Below are positions 8,642 through 17,539 of a DNA stretch of 64,000 bases, one piece after another (the first letter of the stretch is position 1; each line of letters begins with the position of its first letter). The position numbers were made by a program, and so were the translations under genes. This stretch comes from Thermoleophilia bacterium. Lineage in GTDB: Bacteria > Actinomycetota > Thermoleophilia > Miltoncostaeales > Miltoncostaeaceae. The notes under the pieces are model-generated. The model was not told the origin of the DNA, ran no database searches, and saw nothing but the letters and a program-made list of their open reading frames with translations. The DNA lies in assembly GCA_028285405.1 (NCBI GenBank), contig JANQPH010000032.1, positions 1 through 64,000 of the forward strand. The letters run 5' to 3'.

Positions 8642-9888
8642 TACGTTCGGCTCTCGAGGAGCGAGTCGAGGTCGCCGTGGCTCAGCATGTGCCCCAGCTT
8701 GTCCCGCTTGGTCCGCAGGTAGCCCTGGTTCTCCCCGCCCGGGTCGACCTCGATCGGCACCCGGTCGGAGATCTCGAGGCCGTGGCCGCGGATGCCGACG
8801 ATCTTGCGCGGGTTGTTGGTCAGGAGGCGAATCGACGTCAGGCCCAAGTCGACCAGGATCTGCGCGCCGATCCCGTACTCGCGCAGGTCGGCATCGAAGC
8901 CGAGGGCGATGTTGGCCTCGACGGTGTCCCGACCCTCGTCCTGCAACTCGTAGGCGAGCAGCTTGTTCACGAGCCCGATGCCCCGGCCCTCCTGGGCCAT
9001 GTAGAGGAGCACACCGGCACCTTCCCTGGCGATCTGGCCGAGCGCTGCATCGAGCTGCTCGCCGCAATCGCACCGGAGCGAGCCGAGCGCGTCGCCGGTG
9101 AGGCACTCGGAGTGGACGCGCACCAAGACGTCGCGAAGGCCCGAGACGTCACCCCGAACCAGCGCGATGTGCTGCTTGTCGTCCACGACCGAGCGATACG
9201 AGATCGCCCTGAAGTCCCCGTAGGGCGTCTCGACGATCCGCTCGGGGCCACGCTCGATCAGCCGCTCGTGCCGGCGCCGGTGCTCGATCAGGGCCGAGAT
9301 GGTGATCATGCGAAGGCCATGCGCCTCGGCGTACGGCACGAGATCGTCCACCCGCGCCATCGTGCCGTCCTCGCGCTGGATCTCGCAGATCACCCCGGCG
9401 GGGAGCAGGCCGGCCAGCCTGGCCAGATCCACGGCGGCCTCCGTGTGCCCCGCGCGCTCGAGCACTCCTCCGGGCCGCGCGCGCAGCGGGAACACGTGCC
9501 CCGGCTTGACCAGGTCGGACGGGCGCGCCCCGGGATCGATCGCCACCTGCACGGTGTGGGATCGGTCCGAGGCGGAGATCCCCGTGGTGACGCCGTGGGC
9601 CGCCTCGATGGACTCGGTGAACGCCGTGCCGTGCTGCGCCTCGTTGAGCCGCACCATCGGCCGCAGGCCGAGTCGCTCGCACTGGTCTCGGGTCAGCGAG
9701 AGGCAGACGAGCCCTCGCGCGTGGGTCGCCATGAAGTTCACGGCCTCGGGGGTGGCGAACTGGGCCGCCATCACGAGGTCGCCCTCGTTCTCGCGATCCT
9801 CCGAGTCGACGACGATCACCATGCGACCGGCTCGAATGTCCTCGATCGCCTCGGGGATCGTCGAGAAATGGGGTGTGGTCTGGCTCAT
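8641..9888 (-). CDS. ribBA: Bifunctional DHBP synthase / GTP cyclohydrolase II
   Basis: Makes both riboflavin precursors: 3,4-dihydroxy-2-butanone 4-phosphate from ribulose-5-phosphate (N-terminal half) and the pyrimidine from GTP (C-terminal half). 415 residues. DHBP domain motifs are [16 protein letters not shown] and the [13 protein letters not shown] segment. The cyclohydrolase half has the zinc cysteines in [20 protein letters not shown] and the QEGRGIGL loop. Start ATG 9888 overlaps the ribE stop (ATGA). The rpe gene upstream interconverts the ribulose-5-phosphate substrate. Confidence 0.97.
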   Translation of the reverse strand: MSQTTPHFSTIPEAIEDIRAGRMVIVVDSEDRENEGDLVMAAQFATPEAVNFMATHARGLVCLSLTRDQCERLGLRPMVRLNEAQHGTAFTESIEAAHGVTTGISASDRSHTVQVAIDPGARPSDLVKPGHVFPLRARPGGVLERAGHTEAAVDLARLAGLLPAGVICEIQREDGTMARVDDLVPYAEAHGLRMITISALIEHRRRHERLIERGPERIVETPYGDFRAISYRSVVDDKQHIALVRGDVSGLRDVLVRVHSECLTGDALGSLRCDCGEQLDAALGQIAREGAGVLLYMAQEGRGIGLVNKLLAYELQDEGRDTVEANIALGFDADLREYGIGAQILVDLGLTSIRLLTNNPRKIVGIRGHGLEISDRVPIEVDPGGENQGYLRTKRDKLGHMLSHGDLDSLLESRT

Positions 9889-10484
9889 GAGGGCAGGTGC
9901 GGCGCGACCAGCGCCTCGACGTACTTTGCCAGCACGTCGACCTCCAGGTTCAGCGATGCGCCCTCCAGCTCGGGCCCGAGGGTCGTCTCGGCGACCGTGT
10001 GAGGGATCAGCGCGACCTCGAAGGCGTCCCCCGATCGCGCCGCGACGGTGAGGCTGACACCGTCGAGCGCAACGCTCCCCTTCTCGACGACATACCGAAG
10101 CAGGTCCGGCGGGCACGCCAGCTCGAGGCGGATCCCGTCACCGTCGGGCCGGACGGCACGGCACTCGGCCAGGCCGTCGACGTGCCCCTGCACGAAGTGC
10201 CCGCCGATTCGTGCGTCCGCCCGGAGCGCCCGCTCGAGGTTGACGCCCTCGCCCTCTCGCCGTGTGCCGAGCGAGGTCCGCCGCAGCGTCTCGGCGACGC
10301 AGTCCACCGCAAATCCCTCCCCAGAGACGGTCACGGCAGTGAGGCATGCCCCGTTGACGGCAACCGAGTCGCCCACGGCGAGGCCGTCCTGGACCCGGGA
10401 CGTGCGCACGCCCAGGCGCGCCCCGTCGGGGCCGCCGTCGATCCACGCCAGCGTTCCGACCTCTTCCACCAAGCCGGTGAACAT
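9885..10484 (-). CDS. ribE: Riboflavin synthase, alpha subunit
   Basis: Dismutates two 6,7-dimethyl-8-ribityllumazine molecules to riboflavin plus a pyrimidine. 199 residues with two internally similar lumazine-binding barrels. The start is [10 protein letters not shown], and the second repeat begins near [14 protein letters not shown] around residue 97. Start ATG at 10484 is preferred over TTG at 10487. Separated by about 23 nt from ribD and overlapping ribBA by ATGA. Confidence 0.96.
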   Translation of the reverse strand: MFTGLVEEVGTLAWIDGGPDGARLGVRTSRVQDGLAVGDSVAVNGACLTAVTVSGEGFAVDCVAETLRRTSLGTRREGEGVNLERALRADARIGGHFVQGHVDGLAECRAVRPDGDGIRLELACPPDLLRYVVEKGSVALDGVSLTVAARSGDAFEVALIPHTVAETTLGPELEGASLNLEVDVLAKYVEALVAPHLPS

Positions 10485-10507
10485 CAACCGAGCTTAGGGA
10501 CCCCGCC

Positions 10508-11641
10508 TCACCCCAAGCCCGCTTCTACCGAGGGCGAGCCGGGCACCTCGCGCAGCCGCCCGGTGACGAGCACGTCGTCCCCGAGGCGCGCCATCTCGAC
10601 CGACGACAGGCGCCAGGCATCGGCGAGGCGGGCCCGGCCGGCCCCGCCCAGGGCCGGCGCGCCGTCGCCGCCGATCAGCATCGGGGCGACCATCCACGCG
10701 ACCCGATCGACGACGTCCGCCTCGAGCGCGCCGGCGGCGAGCGTCGGCCCACCCTCGACGAGCACGGACTGGACCTCTCGGCGCCCCAGCTCGGTGACCG
10801 CCTCCTGAAGCCGCTCCCGAGCATCCCCCGGGAGCGCGAGCACCTCCACGCCGGACGCCTCGAGTCCGCGAACTCGATCGGCCGGAGCATTCGCGCTCGC
10901 GATCACGAGGACGCCCTCGCCCGCGCTCGCGAGCTTGCCGTCGAGCGGCAGCCGCGCACCGGAGTCGAACACCAACCGCAGCGGCGCACGGAAGGCCCCC
11001 TCGACGTCACGCGCGGTCAGCAGCGGGTCGTCGGCGAGCGCGGTCCCGATTCCCACCGCGACCGCGTCGCTGTCGGCCCGCCACCGATGCACCCGGGCCC
11101 GCGATTGCTCGCCGCTGATCCACTGGCTCTCCCCCGTGCTGGTCGCGACCCGCCCGTCGAGGGACTCGGCCATCTTCAGCGTGACCTCGGGGCGGCCGGT
11201 GACCGACCACGTCATGAACGGTCCGTTCATCTGCCGGCAGGCCAGCTCGTCGGGCCCGTCGGCGACCGCGACGTCGATCCCCGCCTCGGCCAGGATCCGC
11301 ACCCCCTGTCCACGAGACCGCTCGAGCGGGTCGAGGCAGCCGACGACGACCCGGGCGACGCCCGCCGCGCGGACCGCATCGACGCACGGCGGCGTCCGAC
11401 CGTGGTGGGAGCAGGGCTCGAGGGTGCACACGAGCGTCGCGCCACGGGCGCCGGTGCCGGCCGCTCGCAGGGCGCCGACCTCGGCGTGATCGGTTCCGGG
11501 GCCCTCGTGGCCGCCCTCGCCGATCACCTGCCCGTCCTGGACCACGAGCGCGCCGACGAGCGGGTTGGGGCTCACGCGACCCCTTCCGACCATCGCCAGC
11601 TCTCGTGCTCGAGCGAGCCACGCCCGCTCCTTCGGGCTCAC
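10508..11641 (-). CDS. ribD: Bifunctional pyrimidine deaminase/reductase RibD
   Basis: Deaminates and then reduces the pyrimidine intermediate of riboflavin synthesis. 377 residues. The N-terminal deaminase has the zinc motifs HAEVGAL (TDHAE, near residue 47) and PCSHHGRTPPC (near 71). The C-terminal reductase begins near RPEVTLKMAESLDGRVA at about 147 and contains the VLVEGGPTLA motif. GTG at 11641 overlaps the rpe TGA (GTGA), which fixes the start. The frame is open further upstream, but only as a shadow of rpe. Confidence 0.96.
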   Translation of the reverse strand: MSPKERAWLARARELAMVGRGRVSPNPLVGALVVQDGQVIGEGGHEGPGTDHAEVGALRAAGTGARGATLVCTLEPCSHHGRTPPCVDAVRAAGVARVVVGCLDPLERSRGQGVRILAEAGIDVAVADGPDELACRQMNGPFMTWSVTGRPEVTLKMAESLDGRVATSTGESQWISGEQSRARVHRWRADSDAVAVGIGTALADDPLLTARDVEGAFRAPLRLVFDSGARLPLDGKLASAGEGVLVIASANAPADRVRGLEASGVEVLALPGDARERLQEAVTELGRREVQSVLVEGGPTLAAGALEADVVDRVAWMVAPMLIGGDGAPALGGAGRARLADAWRLSSVEMARLGDDVLVTGRLREVPGSPSVEAGLG

Positions 11642-12318
11642 GCCGATGCCAGCTCCGCCAGGTGCGCGTAGGCCCGGGAGATGTCCTCCTGGCCGAAGAT
11701 CGCCGACGCGGACACGAACAGCTCCGCCCCCGCCGCTCGGGCCAGCGGCAGCGTTTCGGGCTCGATGCCGCCGTCGACCTCGATGGCGACGCCCGGCGGG
11801 ACGAGCTCGCGCAGCCGCGCGATCCGCTCCGGTGTCCGCTCGATGAACCGCTGGCCGGCGAAGCCCGGATCCACCGAGAGCACGTTGACGTAGTCCGCGT
11901 CGTGCACGACGTCCCGAGCGGCCTCGACCGGCGTTCCCGGGTTGATGGCGATCCCGGCCAAGCATTCGGCCTCGCGGATCTGGTGCAGCAGCCGGTGCGG
12001 GTGCGGATCGGCCTCGACGTGGATGCTCACGGCGTCCGCGTGCGCCGAGAAGGCCGGGAGGACGACCGACGGGCGATCGACCATGAGGTGCACGTCGACC
12101 ACGCCGCCGCGGGGATGCACGAGGGCCGCCAAGTCGGCCACGAAGTTGGTACCGAGCGTCAGGTTGGGGACGAAGTGCGCGTCCATCACGTCGACGTGGA
12201 AGACGCGAGCCCCCGCGTCCATCAGCCGCTCGACCTGCTCGCCGGCGCGCATCTGGTCGGCCGACATGACCGACGGAAGCACGACCCGCCCGCCGCGGGT
12301 CAGGAGGGAGACGTCCAC
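11638..12318 (-). CDS. rpe: Ribulose-phosphate 3-epimerase
   Basis: Interconverts ribulose-5-phosphate and xylulose-5-phosphate in the pentose phosphate pathway. 226 residues of TIM-barrel type. Typical segments are the HVDVMDAHFVPNLTLG strand with the metal-binding His-x-Asp, DVHLMVDRP, NVLSVDPGFAGQRF and the phosphate-binding VDGGI. Placed directly before the rib genes, whose RibBA consumes ribulose-5-phosphate. Confidence 0.95.
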   Translation of the reverse strand: MDVSLLTRGGRVVLPSVMSADQMRAGEQVERLMDAGARVFHVDVMDAHFVPNLTLGTNFVADLAALVHPRGGVVDVHLMVDRPSVVLPAFSAHADAVSIHVEADPHPHRLLHQIREAECLAGIAINPGTPVEAARDVVHDADYVNVLSVDPGFAGQRFIERTPERIARLRELVPPGVAIEVDGGIEPETLPLARAAGAELFVSASAIFGQEDISRAYAHLAELASA

Positions 12319-12336
12319 GGCGGGGAGCCTAGTGCC

Positions 12337-13638
12337 TCAGCGGCGGAGGCGAGCGACGTAGAAGCCGTCGGTCCCGTCCCTGCCGGGCAACGTCCTGAGC
12401 GCCCCGCCGGCGGCGAATGCGTCGTACTCGCCGTCGATCGCCTCCTCGTCGGCCCCGGACGCGGCGACGACCTCCTCGTTCTCGGCCGAGAGCAGCGTGC
12501 AGGTGCTGTACACCACCCGTCCGCCCGGGCGGACGAGCTCGAGCGCGCGCCGCAGCAGGGCCCGCTGGAGCTCGACGAGCGGCGCGAGCGCCTCGGGTCG
12601 CCGCTTCCAGCGCGCGTCGGGGCGCGCCGCGAGCACGCCGACTCCGGTGCACGGCGGGTCCACGAGGACCGCATCGAACCCACCGTCGAGCTCGACCTGC
12701 CGGCCGTCGCCGACCACGACCTCGACCCGCGCGCCCATCCGCTCGGCGACCCGCTCCAGGGCCGCCGCCCGGGAGGCGTGGAGCTCGACCGCCACGATCT
12801 CGGCCCGGCCCTCCGACAGCGCTGCGAGATGGGTGGTCTTGGCACCCGGGGCCGCGCAGAGATCGAGGATGCGCTCGCCGGGCTCCGGGGCGAGGATCCT
12901 GGCGGGGAGCATCGAGGCGCGACTCTGGGCCATCGCGCGCCCCTCCTGCCAGATCATCGAGTCCTCGATCGCAAAGGGCGCTTCGAGGACGTACGCCTCG
13001 GGGATCAGGTCGTCGCGACGCCACGCGCCACCCGGCAGCGCTTCCTCCACCTGCTCCCGTGGACCCCGAAGCGGGTTCCAGCGGATGGCCGACTCGGCGG
13101 GCTCGTTCAGCGCGGCCATCACCCCCTCCGCGTCGGCCCCGAGCGATGCCTCGAGACCAGCGACGATCCAGTCCGGCAGCGAGAACCGAACTCCGGCCGG
13201 CTCGTCGGCGAGCTCCCGCGCGAGCGCGTCGGCGTCACCGGCGAGCGAGCGCAGCACACCGTTAACCAGACCCGCGCGCGCGGATCGGCGCGCGCGCGAC
13301 CCGCGCAGCCCGCGCGCCTGACGAACGGACTGGTCGACCGCGGCGGGGACGGCGACACCGTCGAGGAACACGAGCTGGTACGCGCCGAGGCGCAGGACCT
13401 CTCGCACCGGCGCCTCGAGGCCCGAGGGTCGATCCACGACCCGGTCGATCATCCAATCGAGGGTGCGCGAGCGCTGCACCGCGCCGTAGGCCAAGCGCAT
13501 GCCGAACGCCCGCTCGCGCGCGTCGAGCCGCGCCCGGCGAGCCTCTGCCGCAAAGGCCCGATCGGCGTAGGCACCCTCCCCCACGCGCTGGATCACCCGG
13601 AGCGCGACGGCGCGCCCGGGCGAGACGGCATCGCTCAT
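12337..13638 (-). CDS. rsmB: 16S rRNA (cytosine967-C5)-methyltransferase RsmB
   Basis: SAM-dependent m5C methylation of 16S rRNA. 433 residues. The N-terminal helical NusB-like RNA-binding domain spans about 1-135. The catalytic domain has the SAM motif ILDLCAAPGAKTTHLAA and the two catalytic cysteines in VDPPCTGVG and YSTCTLLSAENE. ATG at 13638 overlaps the fmt stop by ATGA. The longer open frame up to 14304 is antisense-like noise within fmt. The fmt-rsmB pair is conserved in many bacteria. Confidence 0.95.
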   Translation of the reverse strand: MSDAVSPGRAVALRVIQRVGEGAYADRAFAAEARRARLDARERAFGMRLAYGAVQRSRTLDWMIDRVVDRPSGLEAPVREVLRLGAYQLVFLDGVAVPAAVDQSVRQARGLRGSRARRSARAGLVNGVLRSLAGDADALARELADEPAGVRFSLPDWIVAGLEASLGADAEGVMAALNEPAESAIRWNPLRGPREQVEEALPGGAWRRDDLIPEAYVLEAPFAIEDSMIWQEGRAMAQSRASMLPARILAPEPGERILDLCAAPGAKTTHLAALSEGRAEIVAVELHASRAAALERVAERMGARVEVVVGDGRQVELDGGFDAVLVDPPCTGVGVLAARPDARWKRRPEALAPLVELQRALLRRALELVRPGGRVVYSTCTLLSAENEEVVAASGADEEAIDGEYDAFAAGGALRTLPGRDGTDGFYVARLRR

Positions 13639-14546
13639 TCGGGCGGGGTCATCTCGAGCTCGCCCCGATACCCGCGCAGGAAGTCCGCGACGGCCATCCG
13701 GCCCTTGCCCGGTGGCTGGATCTCGTCGATCTCGAGTGCCCCATCGGCGCATGCCACCAGCAGTCGCCCGTCCAGGTCGGTGAGGGGCCGCGGTGGGCGA
13801 TCGCTCACGGCGCGCGCCCTCCACACCGAATACGGGTGCCCGTCGATCCCGATGGTCGCGCCGACATGAGGACCGAGCGCCCGGACGCGACGCGCGAGGG
13901 CGTCGGCGGTGGCGCTCGGCTCGAGTGGCCGGTCGGCCGACGTGATCCGCGGGGCGAGCGTCGCCCCCTCGGCCGGCTGCGGCGTCGATTCCAGCCGCCC
14001 CGCGGCCAGTCGATCCACCGCGGCGACGAGCGCCGGCGCGCCGATGGAGGCGAGCCGCTCGGTGAGCTCGCCCGCGTTCTCGTCCGAGCCGATGCTCGTC
14101 GGGTGCATGCTCACGATCGGGCCCGTGTCCATCCCCTCGTCCATCAGCATGATGGTCACGCCGGTCTCGGTGTCCCCGGCGAGCAGGGAGTGCTCGACCG
14201 GGGCGGCGCCTCGGTGCCGCGGCAGGAGCGAGAAGTGGACGTTCAGCGACGGGCCGAGGGCCAGCACCTGCGGCTTCAGGATCTGGCCGAACGCGACCAC
14301 GCACAGGGCCTGTGCCCCCGAGTTACGGAGCCGGGTGACCTCCTCGTCGACGTTGATCGACTTCGGCTTGGCGACCGGCAGGCCGAGCGCCTCGGCGCGC
14401 TCGGCCACCGGCGTCGGCACCGGGCGCTTCGAGCGGCCCTTCGCCCGGTCGGGCTGGGTCACGACCAGCGTCACGTCGTGGGCGGCCGCCAGCGCCTCGA
14501 GGGCCGGGATCGCCGCCGGTGGACTGCCGGCGAACGCCACCCGCAT
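13635..14546 (-). CDS. fmt: Methionyl-tRNA formyltransferase
   Basis: Formylates Met-tRNAfMet using 10-formyltetrahydrofolate for translation initiation. 303 residues. The start MRVAFAGSPPAAIPALEAL is typical. The catalytic region NVHFSLLPRHRGAAPVEHS carries the essential Asn and His, and the catalytic Asp lies in MDEGMDTGPIV. A C-terminal tRNA-binding domain follows from about 205. It sits 6 nt downstream of def, whose product removes the formyl group that Fmt adds. Confidence 0.96.
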   Translation of the reverse strand: MRVAFAGSPPAAIPALEALAAAHDVTLVVTQPDRAKGRSKRPVPTPVAERAEALGLPVAKPKSINVDEEVTRLRNSGAQALCVVAFGQILKPQVLALGPSLNVHFSLLPRHRGAAPVEHSLLAGDTETGVTIMLMDEGMDTGPIVSMHPTSIGSDENAGELTERLASIGAPALVAAVDRLAAGRLESTPQPAEGATLAPRITSADRPLEPSATADALARRVRALGPHVGATIGIDGHPYSVWRARAVSDRPPRPLTDLDGRLLVACADGALEIDEIQPPGKGRMAVADFLRGYRGELEMTPPE

Positions 14547-14552
14547 GACGGC

Positions 14553-15083
14553 CTACCTGGAGCCGCGCAGCGCCTTCATCGTCGCCTTGCGCGACTCGGG
14601 CGTCGCGCGGTCGATGATGAGGATGCCGTTCAGATGGTCGATCTCGTGCTGGAGAACCCGCGCCTCGAACCCCTCGGCGTCGATCTCGACCGGCTCCCCG
14701 GCCTCGTCGACGGCCACGACCTTCACCGACGTCGCGCGGGGCACGTCGAATCGCAGCTCGCCGAGGGAGAGACACCCCTCCTCGTCGACGTCCTGCTCGT
14801 CCGAGTACGTGACGATCTCCGGGTTGCAGAGGGCACGGATCGGCCCGTCCTCGTCCGGGCGGATGATGATCAGCCGCCGCAGCGAGCCGAGCTGGGGAGC
14901 CGCCAGCCCCACACCCCGGGCCTCGCGCATGATCTCGCCCATCCGCTCGACCTCGTCCGCCAGCGCGTCGTCGAAGACGTCGATGTCGAGCGACGGTGTG
15001 CGCAGGACCGGGTCGCCGAGCTGGCGGATGTGCTGGAGCGCAGCCGCGCGGCGCTGCTCCTCGGTTGGGACGCTGGTGCTCAT
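14553..15083 (-). CDS. def: Peptide deformylase
   Basis: Metal-dependent removal of the N-formyl group from nascent proteins. 176 residues with the three family motifs in order: GVGLAAPQLG (about 57), EEGCLS (about 101, metal-binding Cys) and HEIDHLNG (about 145, metal-binding His pair and catalytic Glu). All expected residues are present. It heads the def-fmt-rsmB-rpe-rib string. The 63 nt up to the kinase stop contain no clear promoter. Confidence 0.97.
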   Translation of the reverse strand: MSTSVPTEEQRRAAALQHIRQLGDPVLRTPSLDIDVFDDALADEVERMGEIMREARGVGLAAPQLGSLRRLIIIRPDEDGPIRALCNPEIVTYSDEQDVDEEGCLSLGELRFDVPRATSVKVVAVDEAGEPVEIDAEGFEARVLQHEIDHLNGILIIDRATPESRKATMKALRGSR

Positions 15084-15146
15084 CGACCCGGCAGGGTAGC
15101 GGCATTGCGCCGTCGGAGCCCGACGAGCGCCGCGCCCGGTCGCGGA

Positions 15147-16499
15147 TCAGCCATCTGTCGCACTCGGCGCGCGGGCATCGTCCGGCATCGCGGCGGCGAG
15201 CGCGACGGCATACGTCTCGACCGCCCCTTCCCCACCCCTCAGCACGACCGTTCGGGCATCGGACGCCTCTCCCAGCCCGAGCACTCCCTGCGCCTGGCCG
15301 TCTCGCCCGCGGGCGATCTCGGCCACGTCCCTGCCGTTGCGACGCACGCGCTCGATCGCGGCGCCGCCATCCTCCTGGGCGGCCCGCATCCCGACGTTGA
15401 CGACGTCGGCCCCCGACTCGAGCACCACCACCTCGACCCCGGCGACCGATGCCGCCACCGCCGGGACGCCGCTCGAGACACCGGGCACCTGCTCCGACTC
15501 GGCCACCGCGGCCGGGCGCGGGCCACCGTCCGGCCCCGGGACGGTGCTCGCCTCGACCCGTGGCGCCCCGTCCAACGCGCTCGGGAACGACAGGTCCGGG
15601 CCGGCGGCGACGCCCGCCGCCAGGATCAGCGCGCCCCCGGCGGCGGCTCCGGCGAGCACGAGTCGCCTCCGAGGAGCCCGGCGGCGGCGCGGCGTCGGGC
15701 TCAGCCCCTCCTCGAGCCGAGCCACGAGCTCCAGGCTCGACGCGGGCCGGCGCGCGGGGTCCTTGGCGAGGCCCGAGACGAAGACCGGGTCCACCGATGC
15801 CGGCACGCTCGGCGTCGTGGCGCTGGCCGCCGGAATCGGGCCGCTGACGTGCGCGTGCAGGAGGCCGACGGCCGTCTCGGCCTCGAACGGGCGACGACCG
15901 GTGAGCGCCTCGAACGCGACCACCGCGAACGAGTAGCGGTCGGCCGCAGCGCTCGGGGCGCCGCCACTCGCCACCTCGGGGGCGACGTAGCCGGGTGTGC
16001 AGGTGAGCGCGTCGGTCGTGGTGGGGGCGTCGCCGGGGCCGACCGCGAGGCCGAAGTCGGCGATCATGGCCGAGCCGTCGGCGCGCAGCAGCACGTTGCT
16101 CGAGGTGACGTCGCGGTGCACGATGCCGGCCAGATGGGCCGCGTCGAGGCCGGCCGCGACGTCCCCGAGGATCGACAGCGCGCGTACCGGCGGCAGCGGG
16201 CCCTCCGAGATCCGCTCCGCGAGCGTGCCGCCCGCGGCCAGCTCGATGAGCAGCACGCCGTGCCCCGCGACCTCTCGCGTACCGATCACGCGCACGACGC
16301 CCGGATGGTCCACGCGCTGGAGCGCCTTCAGCTCGCGCTCGAGCCGGCGCCGCAGGCGCGGATCGCTCCAGACCCGAGGCTCGAGGATCTTGGCCGCCGC
16401 GACCTCGCCGCTGCGCCGATCCACGACCCGCCGGACCGTCGCCTGGCCGCCACGCCCGAGGGGCTCCCCGAGCTCGAGATCCCCCTCCCTGAAGGCCAT
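15147..16499 (-). CDS. Membrane-anchored Ser/Thr protein kinase
   Basis: About 450 residues. The cytoplasmic kinase domain spans 1-260: glycine loop LGRGGQATVRRV, ATP lysine in VAAAKILEP, catalytic loop HRDVTSSNVLL, DFGLAVG, and a PGYVAPE activation-loop end. One hydrophobic segment follows an Arg-rich stretch (about 275-300). The extracytoplasmic tail of about 150 residues resembles no sensor domain I recognise, and PASTA repeats are absent. The catalytic loop has Thr where Ser/Thr kinases usually have Lys (HRDxKxxN), so activity may be altered. The start could also be GTG at 16508. Confidence 0.85.
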   Translation of the reverse strand: MAFREGDLELGEPLGRGGQATVRRVVDRRSGEVAAAKILEPRVWSDPRLRRRLERELKALQRVDHPGVVRVIGTREVAGHGVLLIELAAGGTLAERISEGPLPPVRALSILGDVAAGLDAAHLAGIVHRDVTSSNVLLRADGSAMIADFGLAVGPGDAPTTTDALTCTPGYVAPEVASGGAPSAAADRYSFAVVAFEALTGRRPFEAETAVGLLHAHVSGPIPAASATTPSVPASVDPVFVSGLAKDPARRPASSLELVARLEEGLSPTPRRRRAPRRRLVLAGAAAGGALILAAGVAAGPDLSFPSALDGAPRVEASTVPGPDGGPRPAAVAESEQVPGVSSGVPAVAASVAGVEVVVLESGADVVNVGMRAAQEDGGAAIERVRRNGRDVAEIARGRDGQAQGVLGLGEASDARTVVLRGGEGAVETYAVALAAAMPDDARAPSATDG

Positions 16500-16557
16500 C
16501 GCGAACACGCTAGACCAAGGTCAGCGCTCCGCGATGCGGTTCAGTTGAGCGGTGGCG

Positions 16558-17433
16558 CTAGCGACGGACGGGCAGCGCGGCCCGAGCGGCGCCCCGAGTC
16601 CAGCTCCGGGCGGCGAGCCAGTCCTCGTCGGACCGGATCTGGACCGTCTGCCAGCCGGGCTCCGGGCCCGCCGAGCTGCCCGGGCCGGTCTCGGTCGTCC
16701 GAACCCTGAGATCGAGCACGTCGCCGTTGACGGCCACGACACACCCGGGATCCCCCGTTCGAGGGAAGGTCGCGGTGGCAGCGTCGTCGCCGCCGGTGAG
16801 GATCAGCGGAGCCGGCGACAGGTCGTTCAGCGTGAAGAAGATCGACGCGAACGCCGGCCGGAGGCTCTCGGCCATCAGCGGCATCACCGACTCGAGGCGG
16901 TAGAGCTCCGCGACGCGGGGCGTCAGGAAATACTCGGCCTCGCGAAGCAGCATCAGGTCGACCCCTTCGGCCTTGCCGCGCTCCGGACGCTCCTGGACCC
17001 AGTCGCGGGTCCGCAGCCACGACAGATGCCGGATGTCGCGTCCGCCCTCGCGTGCGGCGGCCAGGTATCCGGGCTCGCGCCGATTCGGCGTCAGCGCGAC
17101 GAGGATGGACTTGTCGGCCACCTCGGTCAGCGCGTCCCAGGTCGCTCCGAGCAACTCGGCCTCGTCGACGTCGAAACCCAGCGTGGACTGCACGGCAACG
17201 GTCCATCCGGCGCCGCGCGCGACGATGTCCGCCACGAGCTGCCCGTCTCCGGTCCCGAGCGGCCGCTGCTCGCGCACCAGGATCGCATCGGCTTCGGGGA
17301 GCTCCTCGCCCGTGATCTCCTCGACGAGCGCGGAGCGGGTCTGCGGCCCGGCCAAGCCGAGCAGGGTCGCGATCACGTGCGTCCAGTGCTCGCGGGGGTC
17401 GAACTGCGCCTCGAAGATGCGGGGAACTGGCAT
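16558..17433 (-). CDS. Unassigned protein, possibly a degenerate PD-(D/E)XK-fold domain
   Basis: 291 residues, no signal peptide or membrane helix, and no family I can name. Residues 60-90 have a strand pattern, with Asp69 in QLVADIV followed 13 residues later by the VAVQST segment. This spacing mimics the D...ExK core of restriction-endonuclease-like folds, but with Gln82 and Thr84 in place of Glu and Lys. So if the fold is right, the nuclease site is probably dead. The rest alternates hydrophobic strands and helices. It lies alone between the kinase and priA, with about 106 nt upstream. Coding is supported by ordinary amino-acid composition. Function unknown. Confidence 0.62.
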   Translation of the reverse strand: MPVPRIFEAQFDPREHWTHVIATLLGLAGPQTRSALVEEITGEELPEADAILVREQRPLGTGDGQLVADIVARGAGWTVAVQSTLGFDVDEAELLGATWDALTEVADKSILVALTPNRREPGYLAAAREGGRDIRHLSWLRTRDWVQERPERGKAEGVDLMLLREAEYFLTPRVAELYRLESVMPLMAESLRPAFASIFFTLNDLSPAPLILTGGDDAATATFPRTGDPGCVVAVNGDVLDLRVRTTETGPGSSAGPEPGWQTVQIRSDEDWLAARSWTRGAARAALPVRR

Positions 17434-17539
17434 GGCCGTGGCGTTCCTTCGTCGGTTTGCGGCCGCGGAAGGCTAGCGGACCCGCGGCGCCGACACCGGG
17501 GCTTCCGCCGGTCGAGGGGGTGTCGCGGGGTGCCGCGGC

